From CBDFKB01 sp965248715 (lineage in GTDB: Bacteria; Pseudomonadota; Alphaproteobacteria; Rhizobiales; Rhizobiaceae), in NCBI GenBank assembly GCA_965248715.1, contig CBDFKB010000007.1, forward strand, positions 248,001-312,000: a stretch of DNA of 64,000 bases. Reading direction: 5' to 3'. Shown here piece by piece: positions 17,186-26,169 of this stretch. Made by a program: the position numbers and the translations under genes. The notes under the pieces are model-generated. The model ran no database searches. It was not told the origin of the DNA and saw only the letters and a list, made by a program, of their open reading frames with translations. Each line of letters opens with the position of its first letter. Within the stretch, counting starts at the first letter, position 1.

Positions 17186-17750
17186 TTGAATGAAATTCCG
17201 AGATTGGCGTCAGTTATGAGCGATGAAGAAGAAAAAAGGTTTTTTCAGCTGAGGCAGGAAGGAAAGACATATATTTCCAAAGTGTTTTCGTACAACAGCC
17301 AATCCATGGAGCGCATTCGACAGGTCAGAATGGTAATTGACGGTTCAGATAGATTGCATCTTGGAGAAATTGAGGGGGCGATGTGCCTCAGATTGACGGG
17401 TGAAAAACGAAAGACACAAGTCACAGCATACGTGAGCCAAGACGATAAACAAATTAGGCGGGTTGTTTTGCAATCCTTCCAAACACGAGCAGGTGACTGG
17501 TTACAAGCATATGAGAAAGATGAGTTCACGTTCAGAAGCGACGAATTCGAGCGACTGCTAGCCTTTTTGAAGCAGATCGAATTTATCAATCTCTCGAACG
17601 AAGAGAGATTCCAGATTGAAGATATTTCCACCCATGCAGGTCGTAAGACAATTATTGATTCATCTGATAGCGAAATCGTCAAGCGCATCAAGTCGATGGG
17701 AACCGATCAACGTGAGGCAGTTATTCGCGGGTTACAGGGCTCTCTAACTA
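17186..17750 (+). pseudogene. Shedu nuclease SduA, 5' part (gene cut by an IS)
   Basis: This is the N-terminal part of a Shedu-type anti-phage protein, about 188 residues before an IS5/IS427 element interrupts it at 17751. If the element (17751-18591) and one copy of the TA duplication are removed, the frame runs straight from here into 18594-19219 with no other damage, giving 1,191 bp and 396 residues. Shedu SduA proteins are about this size, with a variable N-terminal sensing region and a DUF4263 nuclease domain. The start is either TTG at 17186 or ATG at 17216; neither has a clear ribosome binding site. As it stands, the frame continues about 30 codons into the IS and stops at 17848. Confidence 0.8.
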
Positions 17751-18591
17751 GGGTCTGTGGACATTCAGGATTCCCAAAAGCGTTGATTTCTGATTCAAGC
17801 TTCCAAAAGGGAGTTTGTAATGGACGAAAAGCGATTTGTTTTGAATGACCGGGTCTGGGAACGCCTTGCGCCTTTGCTCCCCGGCAAGGCAACAGACAGT
17901 GGCCGGACAGGCGGCGACAACCGGTTGTTTTTGGAAGCGGTGTTCTGGCGGGTGCGCACGGGGTCTCCCTGGCGCGATCTGCCGACGAAATTTGGCAACT
18001 GGAACAGCCAGTTTCGCCGGTTCCGACGATGGGCCGAGCAGGGTGTTTTCGAGAGTCTTTTCAAAGCCATGAGCAATGACCCAGACCTCGAATACGCCAT
18101 GATTGATGGCACCATTGTTTCGGTTCACCAAAAGGCAACCGGCGCAAAAGGGGGACTCAAAATCAGGCCATCGGGCGCTCGCGCGGTGGGTTGACCACCA
18201 AGATCGTGGCGCTGGTGGACGCGCTTGGTAATCTTGTGCGTTTCATGCTGCTACCGGGACAGGCGCATGACATGAGGGGCGTGGCACCGCTGATCAAGGG
18301 CGTGTCATTCGCCGCTTTGCTGGCGGATAAAGCGTTTGACGCAAACTGGCTTCTGGAGGAGCTGGAAGACCGGGGCGCAACCGCCGTTATCCCGCCCAAA
18401 TCAAATCGGATTGTGCAGCGAGAATACGATGAAGAGGCCTATTGTTGGCGGCATTTGGTTGAAAACTACTTCGCCAAGATCAAGGAATTTCGTGGCATCG
18501 CAACGCGTTACGATAAAACCGATAACAGCTACGCTGCCAACTGGAACCTTGTCGCGGCGCTTATCGCATCAAGGTGAATGTCCACAGACCC
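17751..18591 (+). mobile_element. IS5-family element, IS427 group (841 bp), inside the Shedu gene
   Basis: Perfect 17-bp inverted repeats (GGGTCTGTGGACATTCA) start at 17751 and end at 18591. TA is duplicated on both sides (17749-17750 and 18592-18593). Two overlapping transposase frames and the short TA target fit the IS427 group. The perfect ends and the undamaged host frame suggest a recent insertion. Confidence 0.93.
17820..18577 (+). CDS. IS427-group transposase, two frames joined by -1 frameshift
   Basis: The first frame (17820-18194) encodes the N-terminal DUF4096-like region (RVWERLAPLLPG, PWRDLPTKFGNW) and a catalytic Asp in AMIDGTIV. The second frame (18191-18577) supplies the rest, with DKAFDANWL and the catalytic Glu in ENYFAKIKEFRG. 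A slippery A4G5 run at 18146-18154 lets the ribosome shift -1; after it the protein reads TQNQAIGRSRGGLTTKI, the normal sequence of the family. Without a shift the first frame ends in a short nonsense tail. Both parts look intact. Confidence 0.9.
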
Positions 18592-19219
18592 TAGCGAGGA
18601 GATCAACATTCTACTTGGTCGTCGGCGGGCACTCGAAGAGTTTGAAACTCATATGGATGCACGCGACTGGTCTGAACCAGAATGGCAGCAGTTTTTTGAT
18701 CAGCAGCAGTGGGTGTTTGGCTATGGCTTAGATTATCGGATCATGCGCCAGATTGATCGCGAGATGGTGGTAGGTGGTGGCGGTACTGACAATCAAAATA
18801 AACCCTTTGTGGATTTTCTTATGGGGTTCACGGATTACACGGTTCTTGTGGAAATTAAGCGCCCTGACACCGACATGTTCAAGCAGCGCAAAGGTGGGCG
18901 AGCTGGGACATGGGAATTCAGCTCAGAGTTCACGAGTGCTGTTTCACAGATCATTGAACAGAAAGCGAAGTGGCTTAGCTTTTCGCAAACAGGAGAACAT
19001 TACACCAAGGCGGGCGCAAAAATAGAAGCGAGGACAAGGAACGCTAAAACGGTTCTTGTAATAGGTTCTCGGCGTGAATTTGAGCGACCTGAAAATCCAA
19101 GAGAAGCCCAGATCATGAATGACACTTTCGAGCTCTTTCGCCGCGAAAACCGAACGATAGAAATTGTAACCTTCGACGAATTGTTGGAACGGGCACAATT
19201 TATAATTCGCAATAAATGA
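18578..19219 (+). pseudogene. Shedu nuclease SduA, 3' part with DUF4263 catalytic domain
   Basis: From 18594 this is the C-terminal half of the Shedu protein. It carries ILLGRRRALEEFE and EWQQFFDQQQWVFGYGLDY, typical of the start of DUF4263, and a PD-(D/E)xK nuclease core: Asp in FVDFLMG and Glu-Ile-Lys in VLVEIKRPD. The last conserved piece is IEIVTFDELLERAQ. The frame is open from an ATG at 18578 that lies inside the IS end, so a separate 213-residue nuclease-domain protein could in principle be made. Whether it is expressed or active without the N-terminal part cannot be seen. The family's role (DNA degradation or nicking on phage infection) is known; loss of function here is inferred. Confidence 0.85.
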
Positions 19220-19243
19220 CAGATCACTCATCGGATTTAATCC

Positions 19244-20936
19244 GTCGCAAAAACGATCCAGACCGTGTGGAAACACCTTTTGAGATGACCAATTTGATAT
19301 TGCGGCTGTTTATTTTCAGATATTGACCTTCATGCAAGATTTCGATTTCAATTGTCATGATTACGCGATACCGGGCGGTATTTGGGTTTTATCGATTGAT
19401 ATTGAACGATTTTGGCCAATGGCGCCTCCTCAAGCCCGCACAGCGGCCAGCAATCCTTTTACCCCGACAAGATTGAGCGCCCGGCGGATGTTGTAGGCCA
19501 ATGCGGTAAGCGAGAACTCGGCGCGGACGTTTTCCAGACGTCGCATCAGGAATGCACCCTGACCCATCCATTGTTTGATCGAACCAAAGGGATGTTCAAC
19601 GCTGTTGCGGCGCTCGTTCATTATTTCCGGCTGGGCTTTCACGCGCACTGCCATACGATCCAGAACCGCTTCATTTTCCAGTCGAGATACCCGTCGAAAA
19701 CTCTTTGTGCATTTTGCTTTCAGATTACAGGTACGGCAGGCCTTGCGGTTACAATAATCAATCTTCCTGTTGCCTCGCACTTTGCTTTCATACATTGGCA
19801 AAAGAACCGCACCTGCCGGGCAGATATACTGGTTCTTGTCCGCATCATAGCTAAACACATCCTTGGCAAACAAACCTTCGCGCACCGCTGAACCACGCTG
19901 CGGTTTGGCCACAAAGGGTACAAGCCCGGCTTTCTCACAATCCTCGATATCTTCAATCTTGAAGTAGCCCCGGTCAGCCACAACATTGATTTCTTCAACA
20001 CCAAGGATCGTGCGGGCTGGTTCCGCCGTTTTGGCCAGCAGGCCCAGATCGCCAACCTGTGTACAAACTTCTTGCGCGACGATCAGCTTGTGTTTGCAAT
20101 CAACTGCAATCTGCACATTGTAACTAACGCCTGCCTTGGACTTGCCCGCTTGATACCGGCTGTCCGGGTCGCTCAGCGATATCTGGCTTTCGCCATTGCA
20201 CTCCATTTCGCCAAGCAGGGCCTTGTGGCGGCCTTGCCTGGCCTGAAGTTTGGCGATCTTTTCACCAAGCTTGGGATCACCACCTGAAGGGCGTGAGCCA
20301 TCCTCGCCATTATCGCCGTCATCCATATCACTCAGATATGCGGCCAGACGCTCGTCTGCCTCTTTGATGGTTTTGGTCAATCCGGTTTTGGTAAAGTTCT
20401 TGTCCTTGGCGTTCACAGCCTTGATCCGGGTTCCATCAACGGCCAGCAATTCCCGGCCAAACAGATCAAGTTGGCGACACAATAACACAAACTCCCGGAA
20501 CACATGTTTGAAGGCCGCCCGGTTATCGCGTCGGAAATCAGCAATCGTTTTGAAGTCTGGCTTCAAATGCCGCAACAGCCAGATCACTTCAATATTGCGT
20601 TAGCACTCCACCTCCAACCGGCGGCTTGAGCGCACCCGGTTGAGATATCCATAAATATAGAGCTTCAAAAGATCCGCCGGATGATAGCCGGGCCGGCCCG
20701 TCGCCTCGGCTTCAACCCTTGTAAAGCCCGCACCTTGCAAATCCATGGCGTCAACAAAAGCATCACTGAAGCGAACCGGGTTATCCGCCCCAACATAATC
20801 CTCCACCCTTTCGGGCAACAACAACATTTGGGTGCGGTCAGTTCCAGAAATATGAGCCATGGTGAAAAATACCATGCTGCACACCTATATGGAATCTAAG
20901 TTCGTGTTTCCACACAGTCTGCATGGTTTCCGCAAA
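19244..20936 (-). mobile_element. IS1182-family copy B, full length (about 1.69 kb)
   Basis: Inverted repeats of about 30 bp run inward from GTCGCAAAAACGATCCAGAC at 19244 and from the reverse complement ending at 20936; the inner CAGACNGTGTGGAAACAC part is best conserved. It lies in the same orientation as copy A. It begins 25 bp after the Shedu stop codon. No target duplication is obvious, so the outermost bases are tentative. Confidence 0.82.
19430..20860 (-). pseudogene. IS1182-family transposase with one premature stop
   Basis: The frame from ATG 20860 (MAHISGTDRTQM...) to 19430 would encode about 475 residues, normal for IS1182. A TAA at 20600-20602 replaces what is usually a Gln codon in the block EVECQRNIEVIWLL, so the protein stops after roughly 86 residues. 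Both parts stay in the same frame, so a single C-to-T change explains the damage. The C-terminal part keeps the DDE-type core (VDGTRIKAVN, NVVADRGYFKIEDI) and the NERRNSVEHPFGSIKQWMG block with the catalytic Glu. Confidence 0.88.
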
Positions 20937-21023
20937 GCTTGATCGAATTGACTGATTTCAATAGCTTCGGCTTTCCAGAAGTGAGATGCGAAATTGGGTA
21001 AGGCAGCTATTTCAACCCCCCAC

Positions 21024-21617
21024 CTACAACCCCCTGATACCATTAAGCGTTAGGTTGCCGATCAGGGTGGCGTAGTCTTCGCGTGCCTTCGGTCCGGCGC
21101 CGGAATTCCACATATAATACCAGTTCAGCATGCCGAACACCGACATGGTGGTGGCGCGCAGTTTGGGTTCGTCATTGGCAAATATGTCTGGGGCGACGGC
21201 GCAAATAACACCGCTTAGATGGTCTACCATGTCGCGTTGATAACCTCGCAGCAATTTTTGCTGATCTGATGGTAGCGCCGTTAATGTAGCAAGCTGCACT
21301 TTGTGCAGATCGTCGGCCCCTTGATAGGCTTTCAGGATCATCGCGATAGTATTTTTTAGCTGATCGTTGGCCGACAAGGTTTCGTCAATTTGGCACACCC
21401 GTTCGCGCAAATCCTGCAAATGAGTATCGAGAAGATCGAACAGCAAGGCGTCTTTGCTGTGGTAATAATGGTAGATATTGGCTTTTGAGATGCCGCACTC
21501 GCGCGCTAATTGCGACATGGAAGCTCGGTCGAAGCCGTCGGCGGCAAATACCCTGGCGGCATTTTCCATGATCTGTGCGCGCTTTTGATCATGGTCTTTG
21601 GCAATGGTGCGGGCCAA
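21024..21617 (-). CDS. paaR: TetR-family regulator of phenylacetate catabolism (PaaR-like)
   Basis: A 197-residue TetR/AcrR repressor. The N-terminal helix-turn-helix reads MSQLARECGISKANIYHYYHSKDAL and the rest is an all-helical ligand domain. It starts with TTG at 21617, directly after the paaK stop at 21621, and the two genes are probably co-transcribed. PaaR proteins repress paa genes and release DNA on binding phenylacetyl-CoA. A TetR-style palindrome in the paaK-paaZ intergenic region (23313-23326) is the likely operator. The assignment to PaaR rests on this context. Confidence 0.82.
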   Translation of the reverse strand: MARTIAKDHDQKRAQIMENAARVFAADGFDRASMSQLARECGISKANIYHYYHSKDALLFDLLDTHLQDLRERVCQIDETLSANDQLKNTIAMILKAYQGADDLHKVQLATLTALPSDQQKLLRGYQRDMVDHLSGVICAVAPDIFANDEPKLRATTMSVFGMLNWYYMWNSGAGPKAREDYATLIGNLTLNGIRGL

Positions 21618-21620
21618 GAC

Positions 21621-22931
21621 CTATGCCTTTAGCCGATTGTCGATAACCCGCTTGGCCTTGCCCTCGGAGCGCACGGCTTTGCCCGGGTCGGCGACAACGA
21701 TTTCCGCCGAAACTCCCACCATATCTTTGATGCGTTTGGCGAGCATGCGCGCGGCAGCGGCGCGGCTGGCCTCGTCAGCGGCATCAGGGGACGCTTCCAC
21801 ATGCACACGCATGGCGTCCATGCGGCCAGCACGATAAAGCTCAATTTGAAAATGCGGCGCCAGGCCGCCGGTTGCCATCAATTGTTCCTCAATTTGGGTT
21901 GGGAACACGTTGACGCCGCGCAATATCATCATGTCGTCGGAGCGACCGGTGATTTTTTCCATCCGCCGCATCGAACGCGCCGTACCGGGCAACAGCCTGG
22001 TCAAATCGCGGGTGCGGTAGCGGATCATCGGCAGGCCTTCCTTGGTCAGCGTGGTAAACACTAACTCGCCCATTTCGCCATCGGCGACCACTTCGCCAGT
22101 TTCTGGATCGATGATCTCGGGAAAGAAATGATCTTCCCAAATGTGCGGTCCATCCTTGGTTTCCACACATTCATTGGCAACCCCTGGCCCCATGATTTCC
22201 GACAGGCCGTAAATGTCCACCGCGTGCATGTCGAAGGCGTTTTCGACCTCGCTTCGCATAGCATTGGTCCACGGTTCGGCGCCGAAAATGCCGACCTGAA
22301 GCGAACTCGCTTTCGGGTCTAGCCCTAATTTATGGAACTGCTCGAGAATGTTGAGCATGTAGGATGGGGTGACCATAATCGCGCTCGGCTTAAAGTCGTT
22401 GATGAGATTGACCTGGCGCTCGGTTTGGCCGCCGGAAATCGGGATCACCGTACAACCCATGCGTTCGATGCCGTAATGGGCCCCGAGCCCGCCGGTAAAC
22501 AAGCCATAGCCATAGGCATTGTGCACCATGTCACCGGGCCGAACCCCGGCAGCGCGCAGGCAACGCGCGACCAGATCGGCCCAATTACTGATGTCGTTGG
22601 CTGTATAGCCAACCACCGTCGGCTTGCCGGTGGTGCCCGAAGAAGCGTGAATTCGGATGATTTTTTCGCGCGGAACCGCGAACAGGCCGAACGGGTAATT
22701 GCGGCGCAGATCATCCTTGTAGGTAAACGGAAATTTCGCCACATCCTTTAGGGATTTGATGTCGTCGGGGTTAATGCCGGCAGCATCGAAGCGCTCTTTG
22801 TACATCGGCACGTTTTCGTAGGCGTGGCGAACCGACCATTGCAGGCGCTGCAATTGCAGATTTTCGATCTCGTCACGTGATGCAATCTCAATCGGATCAA
22901 GATCAGCCTTGTCGGGGGTTAGATCCTGCAT
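21621..22931 (-). CDS. paaK: Phenylacetate-CoA ligase
   Basis: A 436-residue adenylate-forming ligase that converts phenylacetate, ATP and CoA to phenylacetyl-CoA, the first step of the paa pathway. The AMP-binding motif HASSGTTGKPTVVGYT lies near residue 93, with YGLSEIMGPG and YRTRDLTRL further on. The mobile C-terminal domain has the GRSDDMMILRGVNVFPTQIE signature. ATG 22931 is chosen because GAGGAGAAAAAC lies just upstream; the frame is open for 24 more codons without family similarity. It is divergent from paaZ. Confidence 0.95.
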   Translation of the reverse strand: MQDLTPDKADLDPIEIASRDEIENLQLQRLQWSVRHAYENVPMYKERFDAAGINPDDIKSLKDVAKFPFTYKDDLRRNYPFGLFAVPREKIIRIHASSGTTGKPTVVGYTANDISNWADLVARCLRAAGVRPGDMVHNAYGYGLFTGGLGAHYGIERMGCTVIPISGGQTERQVNLINDFKPSAIMVTPSYMLNILEQFHKLGLDPKASSLQVGIFGAEPWTNAMRSEVENAFDMHAVDIYGLSEIMGPGVANECVETKDGPHIWEDHFFPEIIDPETGEVVADGEMGELVFTTLTKEGLPMIRYRTRDLTRLLPGTARSMRRMEKITGRSDDMMILRGVNVFPTQIEEQLMATGGLAPHFQIELYRAGRMDAMRVHVEASPDAADEASRAAAARMLAKRIKDMVGVSAEIVVADPGKAVRSEGKAKRVIDNRLKA

Positions 22932-23023
22932 GTTTTTCTCCTCGGCAAAATCGTTACTGGGCCAAACCCGTAAACTTTGGCGTGCGCCTGGACAATAGGA
23001 CACTTTCCTTTGTGGTAGGCCTA

Positions 23024-23216
23024 GGGCCTGTTGACAATTATGGTTGTAGTGTCGGTTTGATCAAATCCCTTCGGGACGCGGCCAATTTGGCCCCTGGACT
23101 TGGTTGCGAAAGGCTTGAAGTGGCCAAGATTACCGCGCCTTTCGCGCCTTGCCAGCGGTCAATTGAGCAACGCCGGCGCCACAACCACACCACAACCACA
23201 ATTGTCAACGGACCCT
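23024..23216. repeat. MITE-like element with imperfect 30-bp inverted repeats
   Basis: Left end GGGCCTGTTGACAATTATGG (23024 on) pairs with the reverse complement of the right end, GGGTCCGTTGACAATTGTGG (ending 23216). The 193 bp between have no coding capacity. The ends resemble the IS427-group ends in this window (GGGTCTGTGGACATTCA), so it may be a non-autonomous relative. No clear target duplication is present. Confidence 0.5.
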
Positions 23217-23312
23217 CGGGACCAGGCAGTATTCCATACGTCTTACCTGGCTTCAAAAATCGCGATTGACGGGCGTAATATCTTCAAGTCAGCTCCGAAA
23301 ATTCTTGCATAA

Positions 23313-23326
23313 ACCGACCGGTTGGT
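23313..23326. promoter_or_regulatory. Probable PaaR (TetR-type) operator
   Basis: ACCGACCGGTTGGT is a near-perfect 14-bp palindrome, followed by CAAT. It lies in the region between the divergent paaK and paaZ genes, 217 bp before paaZ. TetR regulators of paa genes bind palindromes of this kind. Confidence 0.6.
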
Positions 23327-23373
23327 CAATAATAAGTTAAATTCAACGCACATTTGACCAAAATTTGCCGGCC

Positions 23374-23480
23374 ACTAGCGCGTGTCACCCAAAAATGGGT
23401 ACCGGTTTTGGGAAAAATGACACGCATAAACAAAAAGATAGCGCGACGAAGCTACTCCGACGCTTGGTGACAAGCGCTAG
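23374..23480 (-). repeat. REP-like intergenic repeat R1, complete copy
   Basis: A complete R1 unit in reverse orientation, bounded by CTAG at both ends. It contains the palindromic GTCACCCAAAAATGGGT part and the GTCACCAAGCGTCGGAGTAG part. It ends about 64 bp before the paaZ start. Confidence 0.75.
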
Positions 23481-23543
23481 TGTTGGTTGCAGGGATCGTA
23501 TCTGGATCGCCTCCAGGGGTCGGCATAGTTTGAAGAGGAAATC

Positions 23544-25574
23544 ATGACAGTTCAGCAAATCAGCAGTTTCGCTGCCGGCCAATGGGTGGCCCCGGGGCCG
23601 GGCGCGCGTTCAATCGCCAGCGCCATTACTGGCAACATCATTGCCGAGGCCGGTAACACCGCGCTCAAGGTGCAAGAGATGTTGGACTACGCCCGCGACG
23701 TGGGCGGTCCGGCGCTGCGCAAACTGACCTTTCACGATCGCGCCCGCATGCTCAAGGCGTTGGCCACTTACCTAAACGATCACAAGAAGGCGCTTTATGA
23801 CCTGTCGTTCGATACTGGTGCGACCCAGTTAGATCACCAAATCGATATCGATGGCGGCATCGGTACCATGTTCGTGTTCGCCTCCAAAGGGCGGCGTGAA
23901 TTGCCGGACGGATATATTTACCTCGACGGCGAGGTCGAGCAGCTATCGCGCAACGGAAGCTTTCTTGGTCGCCATATCTGTACGCCGCTCAAGGGTGTTG
24001 CGGTGCACATCAACGCCTTCAACTTCCCGGTCTGGGGCATGTTGGAAAAGCTGGCGCCGACCCTGCTGGCCGGAGTTCCGGCAATCGTCAAACCGGCCAC
24101 CGCCACCTGCTATGTAACCGCATTGTGCGTGAAACTCATGCTCGATGCCGACATTTTGCCCAAGGGCGCACTGCAATTGGTTTCCGGCGGTCTTGGCGAC
24201 ATGCTGGACCGGCTTGACTGCCAGGACGTGGTGAGTTTCACCGGCTCGGCCGACACTGCGCTCAAGCTGCGCTCGGCGCCGAATATCTTGGCAAATTCGA
24301 TACGCTTCGTGGCTGAACAAGATAGTTTAAATGCGTCGGTTCTTGGCCCCGATGCCGAACCAGGAACCCCGGAATTCGATCTGTTCATCAAAGAAGTTCA
24401 GCGCGAAATGACCACCAAGGCCGGGCAGAAATGCACCGCCATTCGACGCATCATCGCGCCTCAGGCGCATGTTCTGGCGGTCATCGACGCTTTGTCGGCG
24501 CGGTTGGCCAAAACCACCGTCGGCGATCCGCGGCTTGAAACCACAAGCATGGGCGCCCTGGTCAGCAACAGTCAAAAACGCGATGTTCTGGAAAAGGCGA
24601 GGATTATCGGCCGCGAGGCCGAGCTTGTTTTCGGCAACCCGGAAAATTTCACCGTCGATGGCGCCGATGCTGAAAAAGGCGCCTTTGTACCGCCGATGCT
24701 GTTTCATTGCGCCGATCCTGATACGGCAGTGCGGGTACACGATACCGAGGCGTTCGGGCCGGTTTCGACCGTCATGGGGTACCGCGATTTCGATCACGCG
24801 GCCACGTTGGCCAATAAGGGTCAAGGCAGCTTGGTGGCCTCGGTCATCACATATGATCCATCTATCGCGCGCCGTTTCGCGCTCGGTGCGGGTGCTTTCC
24901 ATGGCCGGATATATTTCAACAATCGCGATAGCATGAAAGAAGCTACCGGCCACGGCTCGCCATTGCCGCACATGGTGCATGGTGGTCCGGGCCGAGCCGG
25001 CGGTGGCGAAGAACTGGGCGGTGTGCGTGGCGTCATGCACTACATGCAGCGAACCGCTATTCAGGGCAGTCCGGACATTTTGTCGGCGATTGGCGAGGTT
25101 TGGGTTCCAGGTAGTGTCGAGACCAAAGGCACTGCCCATCCGTTTACCCGAAAATATGGCGAACTGACCATCGGCGAAACCATCCACACCGGTTCCCGTA
25201 CTGTGACGATGGACGATATTGAACATTTCGCCGAATTTACCGGTGACAATTTCTACGCCCACATGGACGAGATGGCCGCCGCGCGCAATCCGTTCTTTCC
25301 TGGCCGTGTGGCCCACGGCTATTTGCTGTTGTCGTTTGCGGCCGGTCTGTTTGTCGAACCGAACGAAGGCCCGGTTCTGGCCAATACCGGCCTCGACAGC
25401 CTGGTGTTCCTAAAACCGGTTGGCGCCGGCGATGCCATCAAGGTTCGCCTCACGGTCAAGAAGAAAACCGGCCGCACCGAACAATATGGCGAGGTGCGCT
25501 GGCACGTGACCTTGACCAATCAAAACGATGAACCAGTAGCCGAATATGAGCTGGCGACCATGATCGCCTATTGA
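23544..25574 (+). CDS. paaZ: Bifunctional PaaZ: aldehyde dehydrogenase and oxepin-CoA hydrolase
   Basis: A 676-residue fusion that opens the oxepin-CoA ring and oxidises the resulting aldehyde to 3-oxo-5,6-dehydrosuberyl-CoA. Residues about 1-520 are an aldehyde dehydrogenase with HINAFNFPVWGMLEKLAPTL, the catalytic Glu in RFVAEQDSLN and the catalytic Cys in KAGQKCTAIRR. Residues about 540-676 are a MaoC-like hotdog hydratase with FTGDNFYAHMDE and GRVAHGYLLLSFAAG (Asp-His pair). AGAGGAAATC precedes the ATG. Other paa genes (paaABCDE, paaGHJ) are not in the window. Confidence 0.96.
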   Translation: MTVQQISSFAAGQWVAPGPGARSIASAITGNIIAEAGNTALKVQEMLDYARDVGGPALRKLTFHDRARMLKALATYLNDHKKALYDLSFDTGATQLDHQIDIDGGIGTMFVFASKGRRELPDGYIYLDGEVEQLSRNGSFLGRHICTPLKGVAVHINAFNFPVWGMLEKLAPTLLAGVPAIVKPATATCYVTALCVKLMLDADILPKGALQLVSGGLGDMLDRLDCQDVVSFTGSADTALKLRSAPNILANSIRFVAEQDSLNASVLGPDAEPGTPEFDLFIKEVQREMTTKAGQKCTAIRRIIAPQAHVLAVIDALSARLAKTTVGDPRLETTSMGALVSNSQKRDVLEKARIIGREAELVFGNPENFTVDGADAEKGAFVPPMLFHCADPDTAVRVHDTEAFGPVSTVMGYRDFDHAATLANKGQGSLVASVITYDPSIARRFALGAGAFHGRIYFNNRDSMKEATGHGSPLPHMVHGGPGRAGGGEELGGVRGVMHYMQRTAIQGSPDILSAIGEVWVPGSVETKGTAHPFTRKYGELTIGETIHTGSRTVTMDDIEHFAEFTGDNFYAHMDEMAAARNPFFPGRVAHGYLLLSFAAGLFVEPNEGPVLANTGLDSLVFLKPVGAGDAIKVRLTVKKKTGRTEQYGEVRWHVTLTNQNDEPVAEYELATMIAY

Positions 25575-25578
25575 GGGA

Positions 25579-26169
25579 TCAACCCGCGCAATGGGCGTCG
25601 ACGATGCGCTGCACCATCGGCGCAAAATGGGCAAAGGGTGGGGTGTCCATGTGATGGCGTTTGCCGGCATCGTCGAGATAGCGAACCTGGATGATTTCCT
25701 GCAAATTGGGATTTTGGCGAAACGCTTCGACCTCGTCGGCGGCCATTGGCCCACCCTGCAATTGCAGGGAATGCACGGAGGCAGCCGACAGGCGGGCGAA
25801 ATAATCTGGCTTAGTGGCGCACAAATAGCGCTTGGCTGCCACGTGATGACGCACGCAATCGGTTACCACCGACGGAAAGAATTGCTCCAGCACCTTGGCC
25901 CCGGCCTCCTCGTGAAACCGGTCTTCGGTATCGTCCATGGAAAAGGTGCCGAACTCGCTGGTGAAATGGCCGATATCGTGCAACAGGGCGGCGACGATGA
26001 CAGTTTGAGATTGTCCGTTTTGTTCGGCAATGGTTGCGCCTTGCAGCATGTGCTCAGCCATGGTGACCGGCTCGCCCAGATATTCCTCTCCCCCCCGGCG
26101 CGCAAAAATGTTGGCGATGAAGTCAACAATGTTTTCCGCCGTAAGCCCGGCATCTGGCGTGTTGGTCAT
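25579..26169 (-). CDS. tmpB: HD-domain phosphonate oxygenase, TmpB-like
   Basis: A 196-residue HD-family mixed-valence di-iron oxygenase of the PhnZ/TmpB type. Metal and substrate residues are visible: His in VTMAEHMLQGA, LLHDIGH, FHEEAGAKVL, RHHVAAKRYL (with the conserved Lys) and QLQGGPM. In the known pathway TmpB cleaves (R)-1-hydroxy-2-(trimethylamino)ethylphosphonate to glycine betaine and phosphate. The ATG at 26169 overlaps the tmpA stop in an ATGA; the frame is open further upstream but the overlap and the family length support this start. Its stop lies 5 bp from the convergent paaZ stop. The exact substrate is inferred from the pairing with TmpA. Confidence 0.85.
   Translation of the reverse strand: MTNTPDAGLTAENIVDFIANIFARRGGEEYLGEPVTMAEHMLQGATIAEQNGQSQTVIVAALLHDIGHFTSEFGTFSMDDTEDRFHEEAGAKVLEQFFPSVVTDCVRHHVAAKRYLCATKPDYFARLSAASVHSLQLQGGPMAADEVEAFRQNPNLQEIIQVRYLDDAGKRHHMDTPPFAHFAPMVQRIVDAHCAG

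Noticed and set aside
13086..20936. Target duplications of the two IS1182 copies
   Set aside because: Bases flanking the inverted repeats do not give a convincing direct repeat in either copy, so none is claimed.
24327..25316. 329-codon minus-strand frame opposite paaZ, and similar long frames opposite the CoA-transferase (62229-63230) and algD (38926-39723)
   Set aside because: All are mirror frames of strongly conserved genes; high third-position GC leaves the opposite strand open by chance.
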